DNA from: Halovenus salina
GTDB lineage: Archaea > Halobacteriota > Halobacteria > Halobacteriales > Haloarculaceae
NCBI RefSeq assembly: GCF_026410925.1
Contig: NZ_CP112972.1
Location: 62,001-126,000 of the forward strand
DNA length: 64,000 nucleotides
Direction of reading: 5' to 3'
Shown: positions 36,866 to 44,395 of the stretch, piece after piece
Position numbering within the stretch: the first letter of the stretch is position 1
How the letters are laid out: every line of letters starts with the position of its first letter
Notes under the pieces: model-generated
The model's database searches: none
Told to the model about the DNA's origin: nothing
The model's input: only the letters and a program-made list of their open reading frames with translations
Made by a program: the position numbers and the translations under genes

Positions 36866-37687
36866 ATGATGACCGTCTCCCTCGACAGCGATACGCTCTT
36901 TCAGTATCGTCGGTTCACCCTTTACAACTCGCCGTACGTGGCTCACGACACCGGCGCGGCGATAGACCTCTACCCCGAAGCGGGAACCGCCCCCTCACCG
37001 GTCGCTGGCGAGGTTATCGACACACGAACTGTCGACGCGCCGCCGAAACCCTACGCTGAGGCACACGACCATCTGATTCTGGTCGACACCGGAACCCACG
37101 TCGCCAGACTCCTCCACGTCGAGCCGACTGTCGAGGCCGGCGACCACATCGAACGCGGAGATCCCCTCGGCACACTCGTCAGGGCCGGCTTCTTCGCCCC
37201 GTGGGTCCCGAACCACATCCACCTCGGATTCAGAGATTACGACGCGAACCCCTACCGTGCGAGTGGCTCGCTGCGACTCACTGTCGCTGTCAATCCCACC
37301 CCACTCTCGTGGGACGGGACCGGGACAGTCCTCGAGACCGGCGAGACGTGGGCCCGCCTCGACAGCCCCTCCCACCCGGACCCCGGCTCAACGTTCGTGG
37401 GGCTGGAAAGTGACGGGGGCGTTCTCGACGGTGGCTTTCCCCACTACGAGCGGGGCGGTCTCCTCGGTGACGGAACACGAGCGGTCTTTGCGGGGACGGA
37501 AGTCGGATCCGATTCGGACAGAACTGTAACGTGGGACGATGTGACTGTCGAAGCAAACGGCGAGCCGGTACGAGGTGTTGCGCTCTACTGTGCCCGAGAT
37601 AGCTTCGGTATCAAGCTCGTCGGAGAGACGGCAGGAGACCTCGAAGCCGGACAGGCCGTTTCTGTCACTGTCTGTCCCGACGACTGA
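36866..37687 (+). CDS. M23/LytM-like metallopeptidase-fold protein
   Basis: 273 aa (ATG 36866 or 36869). Residues about 20-125 match the lysostaphin-type peptidase fold. HDTGAAID supplies H27 and D34, GTAPSPVAGEV is the strand after the first motif, HLILVDTG precedes H84 in LLHVEPTVEAGDHIERGDPLG, and NHIHLGF supplies H117 and H119 in place of HLHF. Metal ligands appear complete. Residues 130-273 are beta-rich and unknown. There is no signal peptide, so it is cytoplasmic as read. Haloarchaea lack murein, so its substrate is open; it may be a beta-barrel binding domain rather than a peptidase. Confidence 0.6.
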   Translation: MMTVSLDSDTLFQYRRFTLYNSPYVAHDTGAAIDLYPEAGTAPSPVAGEVIDTRTVDAPPKPYAEAHDHLILVDTGTHVARLLHVEPTVEAGDHIERGDPLGTLVRAGFFAPWVPNHIHLGFRDYDANPYRASGSLRLTVAVNPTPLSWDGTGTVLETGETWARLDSPSHPDPGSTFVGLESDGGVLDGGFPHYERGGLLGDGTRAVFAGTEVGSDSDRTVTWDDVTVEANGEPVRGVALYCARDSFGIKLVGETAGDLEAGQAVSVTVCPDD

Positions 37688-37757
37688 ACGCCGCTTACAC
37701 GTTCAGACCACCGCCAGACCGGCACCGCGATAACACACCCAACTTGTTAGGCACTAT

Positions 37758-37766
37758 CTGTATTTA
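37758..37766 (+). promoter_or_regulatory. TATA-like element before the small zinc-finger gene
   Basis: TGTATTTAT is centred near 37762. Transcription would start near 37788, leaving about 30 nt before ATG 37819. Confidence 0.35.
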
Positions 37767-37818
37767 TGGTCCCATCGTACAGATGTATGCCGGCAGAATG
37801 AGGCCGGTTGCCAGACGA

Positions 37819-37968
37819 ATGCCTGAATGTAACCACTGTGGAGCACACGTATCGGACCGCTTCGCTCGCGTCTTCGCCGACGAGGCTGGGCACATCCGTG
37901 CCTGTCCAAGCTGTTCGGCTAACGCGGGTATCGCCGAGGCGGCACGACGCCGTGCCCACGAAGCTTGA
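37819..37968 (+). CDS. Small zinc-finger protein, DUF7563-like
   Basis: 49 aa from ATG 37819 (MPECNHC); upstream in-frame Mets would add an Arg-rich stretch. Two CxxC knuckles (CNHC at 4-7, CPSC at 37-40) frame a short DRFARVFADEAGHIRA segment, and a helix SANAGIAEAARRRA follows. This is a very common haloarchaeal tiny protein of unknown role, probably binding one zinc. It is 86 bp upstream of the phosphohexomutase gene. Confidence 0.7.
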   Translation: MPECNHCGAHVSDRFARVFADEAGHIRACPSCSANAGIAEAARRRAHEA

Positions 37969-38054
37969 CGCACCGACTCCGCGGACCCCCCCTGGCTATA
38001 CATTTCCGTGCCGACGAACGGGGATTTTAGTGCCATCGCCGGGGAGTACTCCCT

Positions 38055-39470
38055 ATGGGAAACGAGGCCCCTGGGACGCGAGCAGAGATAACCTTCGGAA
38101 CAGACGGATGGCGTGCGCCGCTCTCGACGTTCACGAGCGAGCGCGTGCGGATGGTCGGCCAGGCCGTTGCTTCCTATCTCGATGATGAACCTGGTGCAGT
38201 CGCTATCGGCTACGACGCCCGCGAGCACTCGCGAGGCTTCGCCGAGGACCTCGCGGCGGTACTCACGGCAAACGGGCGCGACGTTGTCCTGTCAAATCGT
38301 GACTGTCCAACCCCGGCGCTGGCCTGGACTGTCGCGAGCGGCGAGTTCGCTGGTGGGCTCGTCATCACTGCCTCGCACAATCCGCCGTCGTACAACGGCG
38401 TCAAATTCGTCCCCGGAAACGGTGCACCCGCCGTCCCCGATGTGACCGACGAACTCGAACAACGCCTGGAGCCTCCTCAGGAGACCGACGGTCCGCCAGG
38501 GGAGCGCGACGAGCGTGACCTGCTGACGCCGTATGTCGAACACGTCTCGGCGTTTCTCGGGGAGGAATTCGGCGTCGACGTGAACCTCGATGGGCTGACC
38601 GTCGCATACGACGCCATGCACGGAAGTGGTCGCGGCGTCACCGACGAGGTCTTGTCCCGTGCAGGTGCATCGGTCAGCGGCCGTCGCTGTGAGCGAACGC
38701 CGGATTTCGGCGGGACGGCACCGGAGCCGACCCCCGAGAATGCAACTGCGGTCGTCGAAGACGTGACATCCGGCGGTGCCGACATCGGCTTCGTCAACGA
38801 CGGAGACGCCGACCGCGTGGGTATCGTCACGCCCGAACGGGGCTTCCTCGACCCGAATATCGTACTGGCGCTCGTCTACGATTTCCTCCTCGAACACGGC
38901 GATGGCGACGTGGTACGAACGGTCCCGACGAGCAGCCTCGTCGACCGCATCGCGGCGGCCGACGACCGGAGTGTCTACGAAACAGCAGTCGGATTCAAGT
39001 GGGTGGCCAAGGCGATGGGCGAGTACGACGCACTCGCCGGCGGCGAGGAGAGCGGCGGATACGGCGTGACTGCCCACCTCCGGAACAAAGACGGCGTGTT
39101 GGTCGCCCTGATTGCGGCGACGGCACACGTCGAACGACCGCTTGACGAGCGGATCGACCACCTCTTCGAAACCCACGGTGAGATACACCAGGGTCGTCGT
39201 AGTGTCGATTGCCCCGACGAGCAGAAAGACGCAGTGCTCGACGCGCTGGAAGGCAACCTGCCCAGTGAACTCGCCGGGGCCTCAGTCGAGAGCGTGAGTA
39301 GCGTCGACGGCGTCAAACTCGTTCTCGCCGACGGGACCTGGGTGCTCGTACGACCGTCTGGCACCGAGCCGAAACTCCGAATATACGCCGAAGCAACCGC
39401 TGAATCCCGTGTGTCTGAACTACTCGATGCAGGATACTCTGTCGTCGAACCGCTCGTCGGCGACCAGTAA
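38055..39470 (+). CDS. Phosphoglucosamine mutase / phosphomannomutase family
   Basis: 471 aa, an alpha-D-phosphohexomutase. The phosphoserine is S107 in TASHNPPSYNGVK, the metal loop is DGDADRVG (near 257), the sugar-specificity loop is GGEESGGYG, and the phosphate-binding loop is RPSGTEPKLRIYAEA. It interconverts hexose 1- and 6-phosphates for sugar nucleotides used in glycan synthesis. Whether it is GlmM-type or mannose/glucose-type cannot be settled from sequence alone. Confidence 0.85.
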   Translation: MGNEAPGTRAEITFGTDGWRAPLSTFTSERVRMVGQAVASYLDDEPGAVAIGYDAREHSRGFAEDLAAVLTANGRDVVLSNRDCPTPALAWTVASGEFAGGLVITASHNPPSYNGVKFVPGNGAPAVPDVTDELEQRLEPPQETDGPPGERDERDLLTPYVEHVSAFLGEEFGVDVNLDGLTVAYDAMHGSGRGVTDEVLSRAGASVSGRRCERTPDFGGTAPEPTPENATAVVEDVTSGGADIGFVNDGDADRVGIVTPERGFLDPNIVLALVYDFLLEHGDGDVVRTVPTSSLVDRIAAADDRSVYETAVGFKWVAKAMGEYDALAGGEESGGYGVTAHLRNKDGVLVALIAATAHVERPLDERIDHLFETHGEIHQGRRSVDCPDEQKDAVLDALEGNLPSELAGASVESVSSVDGVKLVLADGTWVLVRPSGTEPKLRIYAEATAESRVSELLDAGYSVVEPLVGDQ

Positions 39471-39477
39471 CACACCT

Positions 39478-39873
39478 CTACTTTTCAACGCGCTTGAATG
39501 TCGACAGCTCTCCCCTGTATCGGTTCGCCTGTCCGGCGGTTGTTATTTCGAACCCGAGTGACTCCCAGAACGGCCGGACCCGTTCGTGGAACTCTGCGGA
39601 CAGTGTATTGTGATGAGTCGCTGCCTCCTCGACGAGTTTCGTCCCGATTTCCTGTCCCTGTCGTCCTTTCCTGACGGCGACGGCGAGAATCTCAGCTTCC
39701 TCCAGAACCAACGCGCCGACGACGGTTCCCGTCTCGCTGACGGCGACGAGCACCTCGTCGTGCTCGATTGCCGTCGAGAGTCGCTCAGAGTCGAGTTCGA
39801 GCAGGCCGGCATCTACCACACCTCGCACGGCCGGACGCTCCTCGGGGGCCGCGAGTCGGATTTCCATCGTCAC
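39478..39873 (-). CDS. GNAT-family N-acetyltransferase
   Basis: 131 aa, a single GNAT domain. The acetyl-CoA loop is VAVRKGRQGQEIGTKLVEEA (about 70-88; Q/RxxGxG/A form RQGQEIG), with an ILAVAV strand before it and FWESLGFEITT at the C-terminus. The ATG overlaps the SAMP2 stop by 4 nt, so the two are translated together. Its acceptor is unknown; the coupling to SAMP2 hints at an amine or Lys substrate in the same pathway. Confidence 0.82.
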   Translation of the reverse strand: MTMEIRLAAPEERPAVRGVVDAGLLELDSERLSTAIEHDEVLVAVSETGTVVGALVLEEAEILAVAVRKGRQGQEIGTKLVEEAATHHNTLSAEFHERVRPFWESLGFEITTAGQANRYRGELSTFKRVEK

Positions 39874-40073
39874 CCGCCTTTGATGAGACGGAGCACGCGG
39901 ACGTGCTCGACTGTCGTGTCTATCGGTTCGTCTTCCGGGACCGGCTGGCCGTCGACGAAAATCGAGACCTCGTGTTTGCTCACGTCGAACGGGGCGAGAA
40001 GGTCGCCGTAGCTGTCTGCGTCGGCCTCGACCTCCTGACTCCCTTCACCGACGAGCTCGACGGTGATTCCCAT
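39870..40073 (-). CDS. samp2: Ubiquitin-like small archaeal modifier protein SAMP2
   Basis: 67 aa from ATG 40073 (or 40079, 69 aa). It has a ubiquitin-like beta-grasp fold (ITVELVGEG, HEVSIFVDGQPVPEDEPI) and ends LRLIKGG with the diglycine needed for adenylation by the E1-like UbaA. In Haloferax volcanii SAMP2 is conjugated to Lys residues and supplies sulfur for tRNA 2-thiouridine. The Lys before GG matches the known SAMP2 tail and can itself be a conjugation site. Confidence 0.9.
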   Translation of the reverse strand: MGITVELVGEGSQEVEADADSYGDLLAPFDVSKHEVSIFVDGQPVPEDEPIDTTVEHVRVLRLIKGG

Positions 40074-40122
40074 ATCCATCGTTCGCGGCGCGGCTGTCTT
40101 GAGCGTATCGGTACCGACGGAG

Positions 40123-40965
40123 TCAGTTATCTGTCTCCTCGTCCAGTGGCTCGTAGGTGTTCTCCTCGGCCGGGAACTCGCCTTCTTTCACGTCGTCGAC
40201 GTAATCCTCGACAGCGCCCCTGATTTCGCTGTCGAGGTCGGCGTACTGTTTCGAGAGCTTGAATGCCTCGCCGCCGAGCCCCAGCATATCGGTGATAACG
40301 AGCACCTGGCCGTCGACGTAGCGGCCCGCGCCGATGCCGATGGTGGGAACGTCGACTGCCTCGGTGACCCGTTTACCGACCTCCTCGGTGACCGTCTCCA
40401 GAACGATTGTGAACACACCTGCTTCCTCCAGTCGCTCGGCCGTCTCGACGAGTTCGTCGACTGCGGCCGAACTCGTCTGCCCGCGCCCCTGGATGTACGG
40501 GCCGCCAATCTGGTGCATCCGCTGGGGCGTGAATCCGATATGTCCCATCGTCGGAATCCCGAGCTCGGTCAACCGGTCGATAATCTCGATTGTCGTCTCA
40601 CCGTGGGGGGCCGTCTCGAGCTTGACCGCGTCAGCTCCGGCTTCTTTCATGAACCGGCCGGCGTTCTCGACTGACTCCTCCATCGAAGCGCCGTAGGACA
40701 GAAACGGCATATCGCCGACCACCATCGCATCTTCGGCAGCGCGGTCGACGGCGGCGGTGTTCGAGAGTGCTTCCTCCATCGTCAGCGGAAGCGTATCGTC
40801 GTGACCGAGGTGGTTGTCCGCGGCCGAGTCGCCCACCAGAATCATGTCGACGCCGCCTGCGTCGACCTGTGTGGCAATCGGCGCGTCGTAGGCCGTCAGC
40901 ATCGTCAGCGTCTCCCCGTTCTCGTACCGTGTCCAGATATCACTTACCGATGTTCGGTCCTGCAT
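40123..40965 (-). CDS. panB: 3-methyl-2-oxobutanoate hydroxymethyltransferase
   Basis: 280 aa from ATG 40965 (MQDRTSVSD); upstream in-frame codons to 41016 are excluded. It is a TIM barrel with MLTAYDAPIATQVDAGG, LVGDSAADNHLGHDDTLPLTMEE (Mg-binding Asp), VKLE, GHIGFTPQ and IGIGAG. It forms ketopantoate for coenzyme A synthesis. Haloarchaea do use PanB. It stands 43 bp from SAMP2 on the same strand. Confidence 0.93.
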   Translation of the reverse strand: MQDRTSVSDIWTRYENGETLTMLTAYDAPIATQVDAGGVDMILVGDSAADNHLGHDDTLPLTMEEALSNTAAVDRAAEDAMVVGDMPFLSYGASMEESVENAGRFMKEAGADAVKLETAPHGETTIEIIDRLTELGIPTMGHIGFTPQRMHQIGGPYIQGRGQTSSAAVDELVETAERLEEAGVFTIVLETVTEEVGKRVTEAVDVPTIGIGAGRYVDGQVLVITDMLGLGGEAFKLSKQYADLDSEIRGAVEDYVDDVKEGEFPAEENTYEPLDEETDN

Positions 40966-41022
40966 TGGAAGTGGGTTGAACTGGTGTGTTTGTAAAACGT
41001 TGCATCCCCCAAACACTCACCC

Positions 41023-41214
41023 TCACAGCGGCGATTCGCCAAACGCCAGTCGATAAAAGAAGTAGCCGGTCCAGCAGGTGAATATCATGATGTTCGTGTA
41101 CCACGCTGCCACCTGGAGGAAATGGTTCGGATAGACAAAGTACACGAATCCAAGCAGACCGAGCATGAATCCGTAGGTCGCCACATCGACTCGGTCGATT
41201 GTTGGATACGCCAT
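41023..41214 (-). CDS. Small two-helix membrane protein
   Basis: 63 aa. There are two TM segments, about 13-30 (YGFMLGLLGFVYFVYP) and 38-56 (WYTNIMIFTCWTGYFFYRL), with short charged ends. It is rich in Trp, Tyr and Phe. It lies between panB and the acyl-CoA dehydrogenase gene on the same strand. No family is recognised; coding is supported by clean TM layout and a good ATG. Confidence 0.55.
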   Translation of the reverse strand: MAYPTIDRVDVATYGFMLGLLGFVYFVYPNHFLQVAAWYTNIMIFTCWTGYFFYRLAFGESPL

Positions 41215-41274
41215 GTCGATGGTTACTGGTGGTCCCGTTTGAGTGTCCCGGTTCAGGCCTGCAAGCCGGCCTGT

Positions 41275-42441
41275 CTACTGGTTGTAGGCAGGGATGCCAG
41301 TGAGCTCTTCGCCAATAATCAGTGTATGGATGTCGTGGGTCCCCTCGTAGGTGTAGACCGTCTCCATGTTCGACATGTGACGCATCGGCGAGTAATCGAG
41401 CGTGATCCCGTTGCCGCCGAGTATCTCCCGAGCGACGCGAGACTGGTTACGCGCCATGCGGACGTTGTTGCGCTTTGCCATCGAGACGTGCTGTGGACGC
41501 ATCTCGCCTGCCTCTTTGAGTTCGGCCAGGCGAACGGCGAGCAGTTGGCCGAGCGTAATCTGTGTCGCCATCTCGGCGAGTTTCTCCTGTTGCATCTGGA
41601 AGCGGGCAATCGGACCGTCGAACTGGTCGCGTTCGAGGGCGTACTCGCGAGCCTGCTCGAAGCTGTCTCGGGCCGCACCGATTACGCCCCAGGCGATTCC
41701 GTATCGGGCCTGTGTGAGACACGACAGCGGCCCCTTCATCCCCTCGACGCCGGGGAGTCGGTTCGCCTCCGGAATCCAGACATCGCTGAGGTCGATTTCG
41801 CCCGTGATGGAGGCCCGTAGCGAGAGCTTCTCGTCGATTTTGTTCGTCGTCACGCCGTCTCGGTCGGTCTCGACGAGGAAGCCCCGGACAGGTGTCTCCG
41901 GCTCGGATTTATCTCGCGCCCAGACGACAGCAACGTCGGCAATCGGCGAGTTCGTTATCCACGTCTTCGAGCCGTTGAGCACGTACCCCTCATCGGTCTT
42001 CTCGGCGTGGGTCTCCATCGCCGAGGGGTTCGAGCCGTGTTCCGGTTCGGTGAGTCCGAAACAGCCGACGGCCTCTCCCTCGCCGAGCTTCGGCAGCCAC
42101 TCGTCTTTCTGTGCGTCGGAACCGTAGGCGTGAATCGGGTACATCACGAGCGCGCCCTGGACACTCGCCATCGAGCGCAGGCCCGAATCGCAGGCCTCCA
42201 GTTCCTGCATCAGCAGTCCGTAGGCAGTCTCGCTGACGCCAGGCAACCCGTAGCCGTCGAGATTCGGCGCGTAAAACCCCATCTCCCCCATCTCAGAGAT
42301 GATCTCCGTTGGGAACGTCCCCTCCTCGTAGTGGTCGCCGATGTCCGGGCGAACCCGTTCGTCGACGAACTTACGAGCCTCGTCCCGGATGAGACGCTCC
42401 TCTTGGGTCAGTTTCTCCTCGATGTCGAAGTAATCGAGCAT
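41275..42441 (-). CDS. Acyl-CoA dehydrogenase (glutaryl-CoA dehydrogenase-like)
   Basis: 388 aa, full length. FAD-binding is CFGLTEPEHGSNPSAMETHA (about 131-150) and KTWITNSPIADVAVVWAR. The C-terminal helices include ARYGIAWGVIGAARDSFEQAREYALERDQFDGPI and the end segment VYTYEGTHDIHTLIIGEELTG, where Glu in YEGT is the usual catalytic base. The pattern is close to glutaryl-CoA dehydrogenases, but substrate cannot be fixed. No beta-oxidation partner lies nearby. Confidence 0.88.
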   Translation of the reverse strand: MLDYFDIEEKLTQEERLIRDEARKFVDERVRPDIGDHYEEGTFPTEIISEMGEMGFYAPNLDGYGLPGVSETAYGLLMQELEACDSGLRSMASVQGALVMYPIHAYGSDAQKDEWLPKLGEGEAVGCFGLTEPEHGSNPSAMETHAEKTDEGYVLNGSKTWITNSPIADVAVVWARDKSEPETPVRGFLVETDRDGVTTNKIDEKLSLRASITGEIDLSDVWIPEANRLPGVEGMKGPLSCLTQARYGIAWGVIGAARDSFEQAREYALERDQFDGPIARFQMQQEKLAEMATQITLGQLLAVRLAELKEAGEMRPQHVSMAKRNNVRMARNQSRVAREILGGNGITLDYSPMRHMSNMETVYTYEGTHDIHTLIIGEELTGIPAYNQ

Positions 42442-42540
42442 ACACTACTGTTCGACCCTCGCCTATTATGCCTTTAGGTTCGGCCAGGGGCGGTGTTCAG
42501 ATAAGCACCAATCAACGGGCCAGTTTCTGCCGGCCAATCA

Positions 42541-42665
42541 GCCGAATCCTGGCGGACTGAAAGGGCGAGCCAGTTCCGGGAATCCCGCCGACGTAAGCAC
42601 TGCAGAGCCTGAAAGGCTCGAAGCGCGCAACGAGGCGCGGGACTGGAACTGGCGAGGGCTTTCTG
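42541..42665. repeat. Structured repeat-like element or RNA
   Basis: A gene-free segment with nested inverted repeats. GCCAGTTCC (42569-42577) pairs with GGAACTGGC (42645-42653) and encloses three hairpins: GGG-AAT-CCC (42578-42586), GAGCC-TGAAA-GGCTC (42605-42619) and CGCGC-AACGAG-GCGCG (42624-42639). The cloverleaf-like fold suggests a non-coding RNA or a mobile-element-derived repeat. An antisense 89-codon frame across it is low complexity and probably not a gene. Copies elsewhere in the genome are not visible in this window. Confidence 0.4.
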
Positions 42666-42718
42666 GCTCGTCTCGATCGAATTGAAACCCTATCTGAACA
42701 CTACTCGGCCAGGTCGGC

Positions 42719-42868
42719 TCACTCTCTGTCGAGTTCTCGCTCTCTCCGGTCATCGTCACTGATCTCCTCGGCGTCCGATCGGGCGTCGCGAACGGACTCC
42801 GTCTCACGCAGGCGCTCGACTCGGTGGTCGACCTCCTCGTCGATGAGTCCGCGACGTGTGTCGCGCTT
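42719..42868 (-). pseudogene. C-terminal fragment of an unidentified protein gene
   Basis: 49 codons ending in TGA, highly charged and haloarchaeal in style (KRDTRRGLIDEEVDHRVE then DAEEISDDDRRERELDRE). No ATG, GTG or TTG start fits, and a TAG directly precedes it in frame. It looks like the tail of a larger protein, possibly a transporter, whose body is gone. A 13-bp palindrome (42874-42886, ACACTCTGAGTGT) lies at the break. Confidence 0.35.
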
Positions 42869-42930
42869 CTATGACACTCTGAGTGTGTCTCCTGCCCTTG
42901 TCTCAGTGCTGAATGACCTCATTGCCGCTG

Positions 42931-43056
42931 CTATTTCGGTATGAGTTCGATATTCATCGGTAACCCGCCTCCGAAGCCGACCCAAAAAGCGACCCAAGAT
43001 AATGCGACACTCGTGCATAACAGTCCGAACGCGACCAGCAACGTCAGCCAGATCAC
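42931..43056 (-). CDS. Short membrane peptide or gene remnant
   Basis: From GTG 43056 the frame encodes 41 aa that are mostly one or two TM helices (WLTLLVAFGLLCTSVALSW). The same frame stays open further upstream with an acidic Ser-rich stretch but has no good start before it runs into the binding-protein gene. It could be a tiny membrane subunit downstream of the binding protein or a truncated gene. Low confidence either way. Confidence 0.3.
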   Translation of the reverse strand: MIWLTLLVAFGLLCTSVALSWVAFWVGFGGGLPMNIELIPK

Positions 43057-43132
43057 CGCACCGACAACTGGCTCCGTAGATCGGTCGTCGTCGGATAATT
43101 CCTCAGACGATTCTCGCTGTCTACGAGCCGAT

Positions 43133-44371
43133 TTATTGGGCTTGCGCCTTTGCGTCTTCCCAGACCGAGATGAGTCGGTCCAGATCGGGGACGCCAGTGT
43201 AAAACACTGACCTGTCGATAATCTCCGGAATATCATCCACTCGCAATACATCCCGCTGGCGTCGATTGAGATTGTCGATGGCTGACTGGTGGGGCACGAC
43301 ATTCGTTCCACCGACCGTCGGCCACATGAGGCTCTTCGCAGTAATTCCGTGCTGCATGTACGCCAGATAGTTGTCTGATACCGCGGGGTGGTCCCCTTTG
43401 AGCATCGTCGTCGTTTCAACCCAGATAACACTTCCCTCTTCGGGGACGTGGGCTTCGTACTGGAAGTTGCCTCCCCGGCGAATACTTCCGTTAATCCAGC
43501 TCCCCGAGATGAAGCCAATATCGATTTCGTTGTTCCGCAGGGCAGCGTTCAGTGACGCGATATCCGGAACGACAGTTTTTGCGTTCTCGAATAGATCAAC
43601 CGTCGCCTCCCGAATTTGCTCGATTTCGGCCTCCGAATGGCTTTTGTACGGCTCGATACCTTCGCGCAGCATCACAATCTGAACGCCCCAAAACGGGAGG
43701 TCGTAGACGCCAACATCGTATTCGTCGGACCAGGCTGCATCGTAGCTGCTGTAATCGGATGAGTCGACGGTGTTTGTATTCACCGCAAACGACGCCCATC
43801 CGTACCGCTGGGGCACTCCATACATTTTCCCATCGACATCGAAAGAGTAGTCGCTTTCATCGAGGAAGGCGTATTTGTAGCCTTCGCTCTTCTGGAACCT
43901 GTCTGTGTACTTATCGAACGTGTACGGCTTCCATTGCTCGTAGTCTAGCGGACGAATTAAACCCGCTTCTGCAAGATTTGGCAGCCACGCCATATCGAAC
44001 GTGGCGTGGTGAAAGTCCTGCCACTCGCCACCGTTGAGGCGATCAAACGCGGCAGGATTAGACGTAAATAGGTCGAGCCCTGTCTCACAGTTGAACTTTT
44101 TCTGGAACGGAGCCTGGACGTTCGCCGCTTCGTATCCTGACCAAGTCAGATGATTCACGGTCCCAGGATTCGAGTCCACGGTGTCGGCCTGGTACAACTC
44201 GTCAAACGATGGCGCTGTCACCGTCGCAAGCTCTTCGTTTCTCCACTCGCCTGCACTATCGGCGTCATCCCCGAGGATGCCACTACAACCAGCAAGCGCC
44301 GAACTCGCCACTGTACTGGCCGCGGCTGCTTTCATGAGCTGTCGCCGAGAGTAGTCGTTGGTATCTGTCAT
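43133..44371 (-). CDS. PotD-like extracellular solute-binding lipoprotein
   Basis: 412 aa. It has a Tat signal (SRRQLMKAA) and lipobox ending LAGC near residue 28, then an acidic linker and a two-lobed periplasmic-binding fold of the spermidine/putrescine (PotD/F) type: NHLTWSGYEAANV, YGVPQRYGWASFAVNT, and a C-terminal VPHQSAIDNLNRRQRDVL. No ABC permease or ATPase is near. It directly follows the chemoreceptor gene (24 bp), as in the Halobacterium BasB-BasT and CosB-CosT pairs, so it probably presents a ligand to that receptor. The ligand is unknown. AT-richer codon use than flanking core genes. Confidence 0.8.
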   Translation of the reverse strand: MTDTNDYSRRQLMKAAAASTVASSALAGCSGILGDDADSAGEWRNEELATVTAPSFDELYQADTVDSNPGTVNHLTWSGYEAANVQAPFQKKFNCETGLDLFTSNPAAFDRLNGGEWQDFHHATFDMAWLPNLAEAGLIRPLDYEQWKPYTFDKYTDRFQKSEGYKYAFLDESDYSFDVDGKMYGVPQRYGWASFAVNTNTVDSSDYSSYDAAWSDEYDVGVYDLPFWGVQIVMLREGIEPYKSHSEAEIEQIREATVDLFENAKTVVPDIASLNAALRNNEIDIGFISGSWINGSIRRGGNFQYEAHVPEEGSVIWVETTTMLKGDHPAVSDNYLAYMQHGITAKSLMWPTVGGTNVVPHQSAIDNLNRRQRDVLRVDDIPEIIDRSVFYTGVPDLDRLISVWEDAKAQAQ

Positions 44372-44395
44372 AGTTCTGTATTGTGGGTTCTCGTG

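Noticed and set aside
42538..42807. 89-codon minus frame across the structured element
   Set aside because: Ser/Arg/Pro-rich translation with no domain; the nested inverted repeats explain the sequence better.
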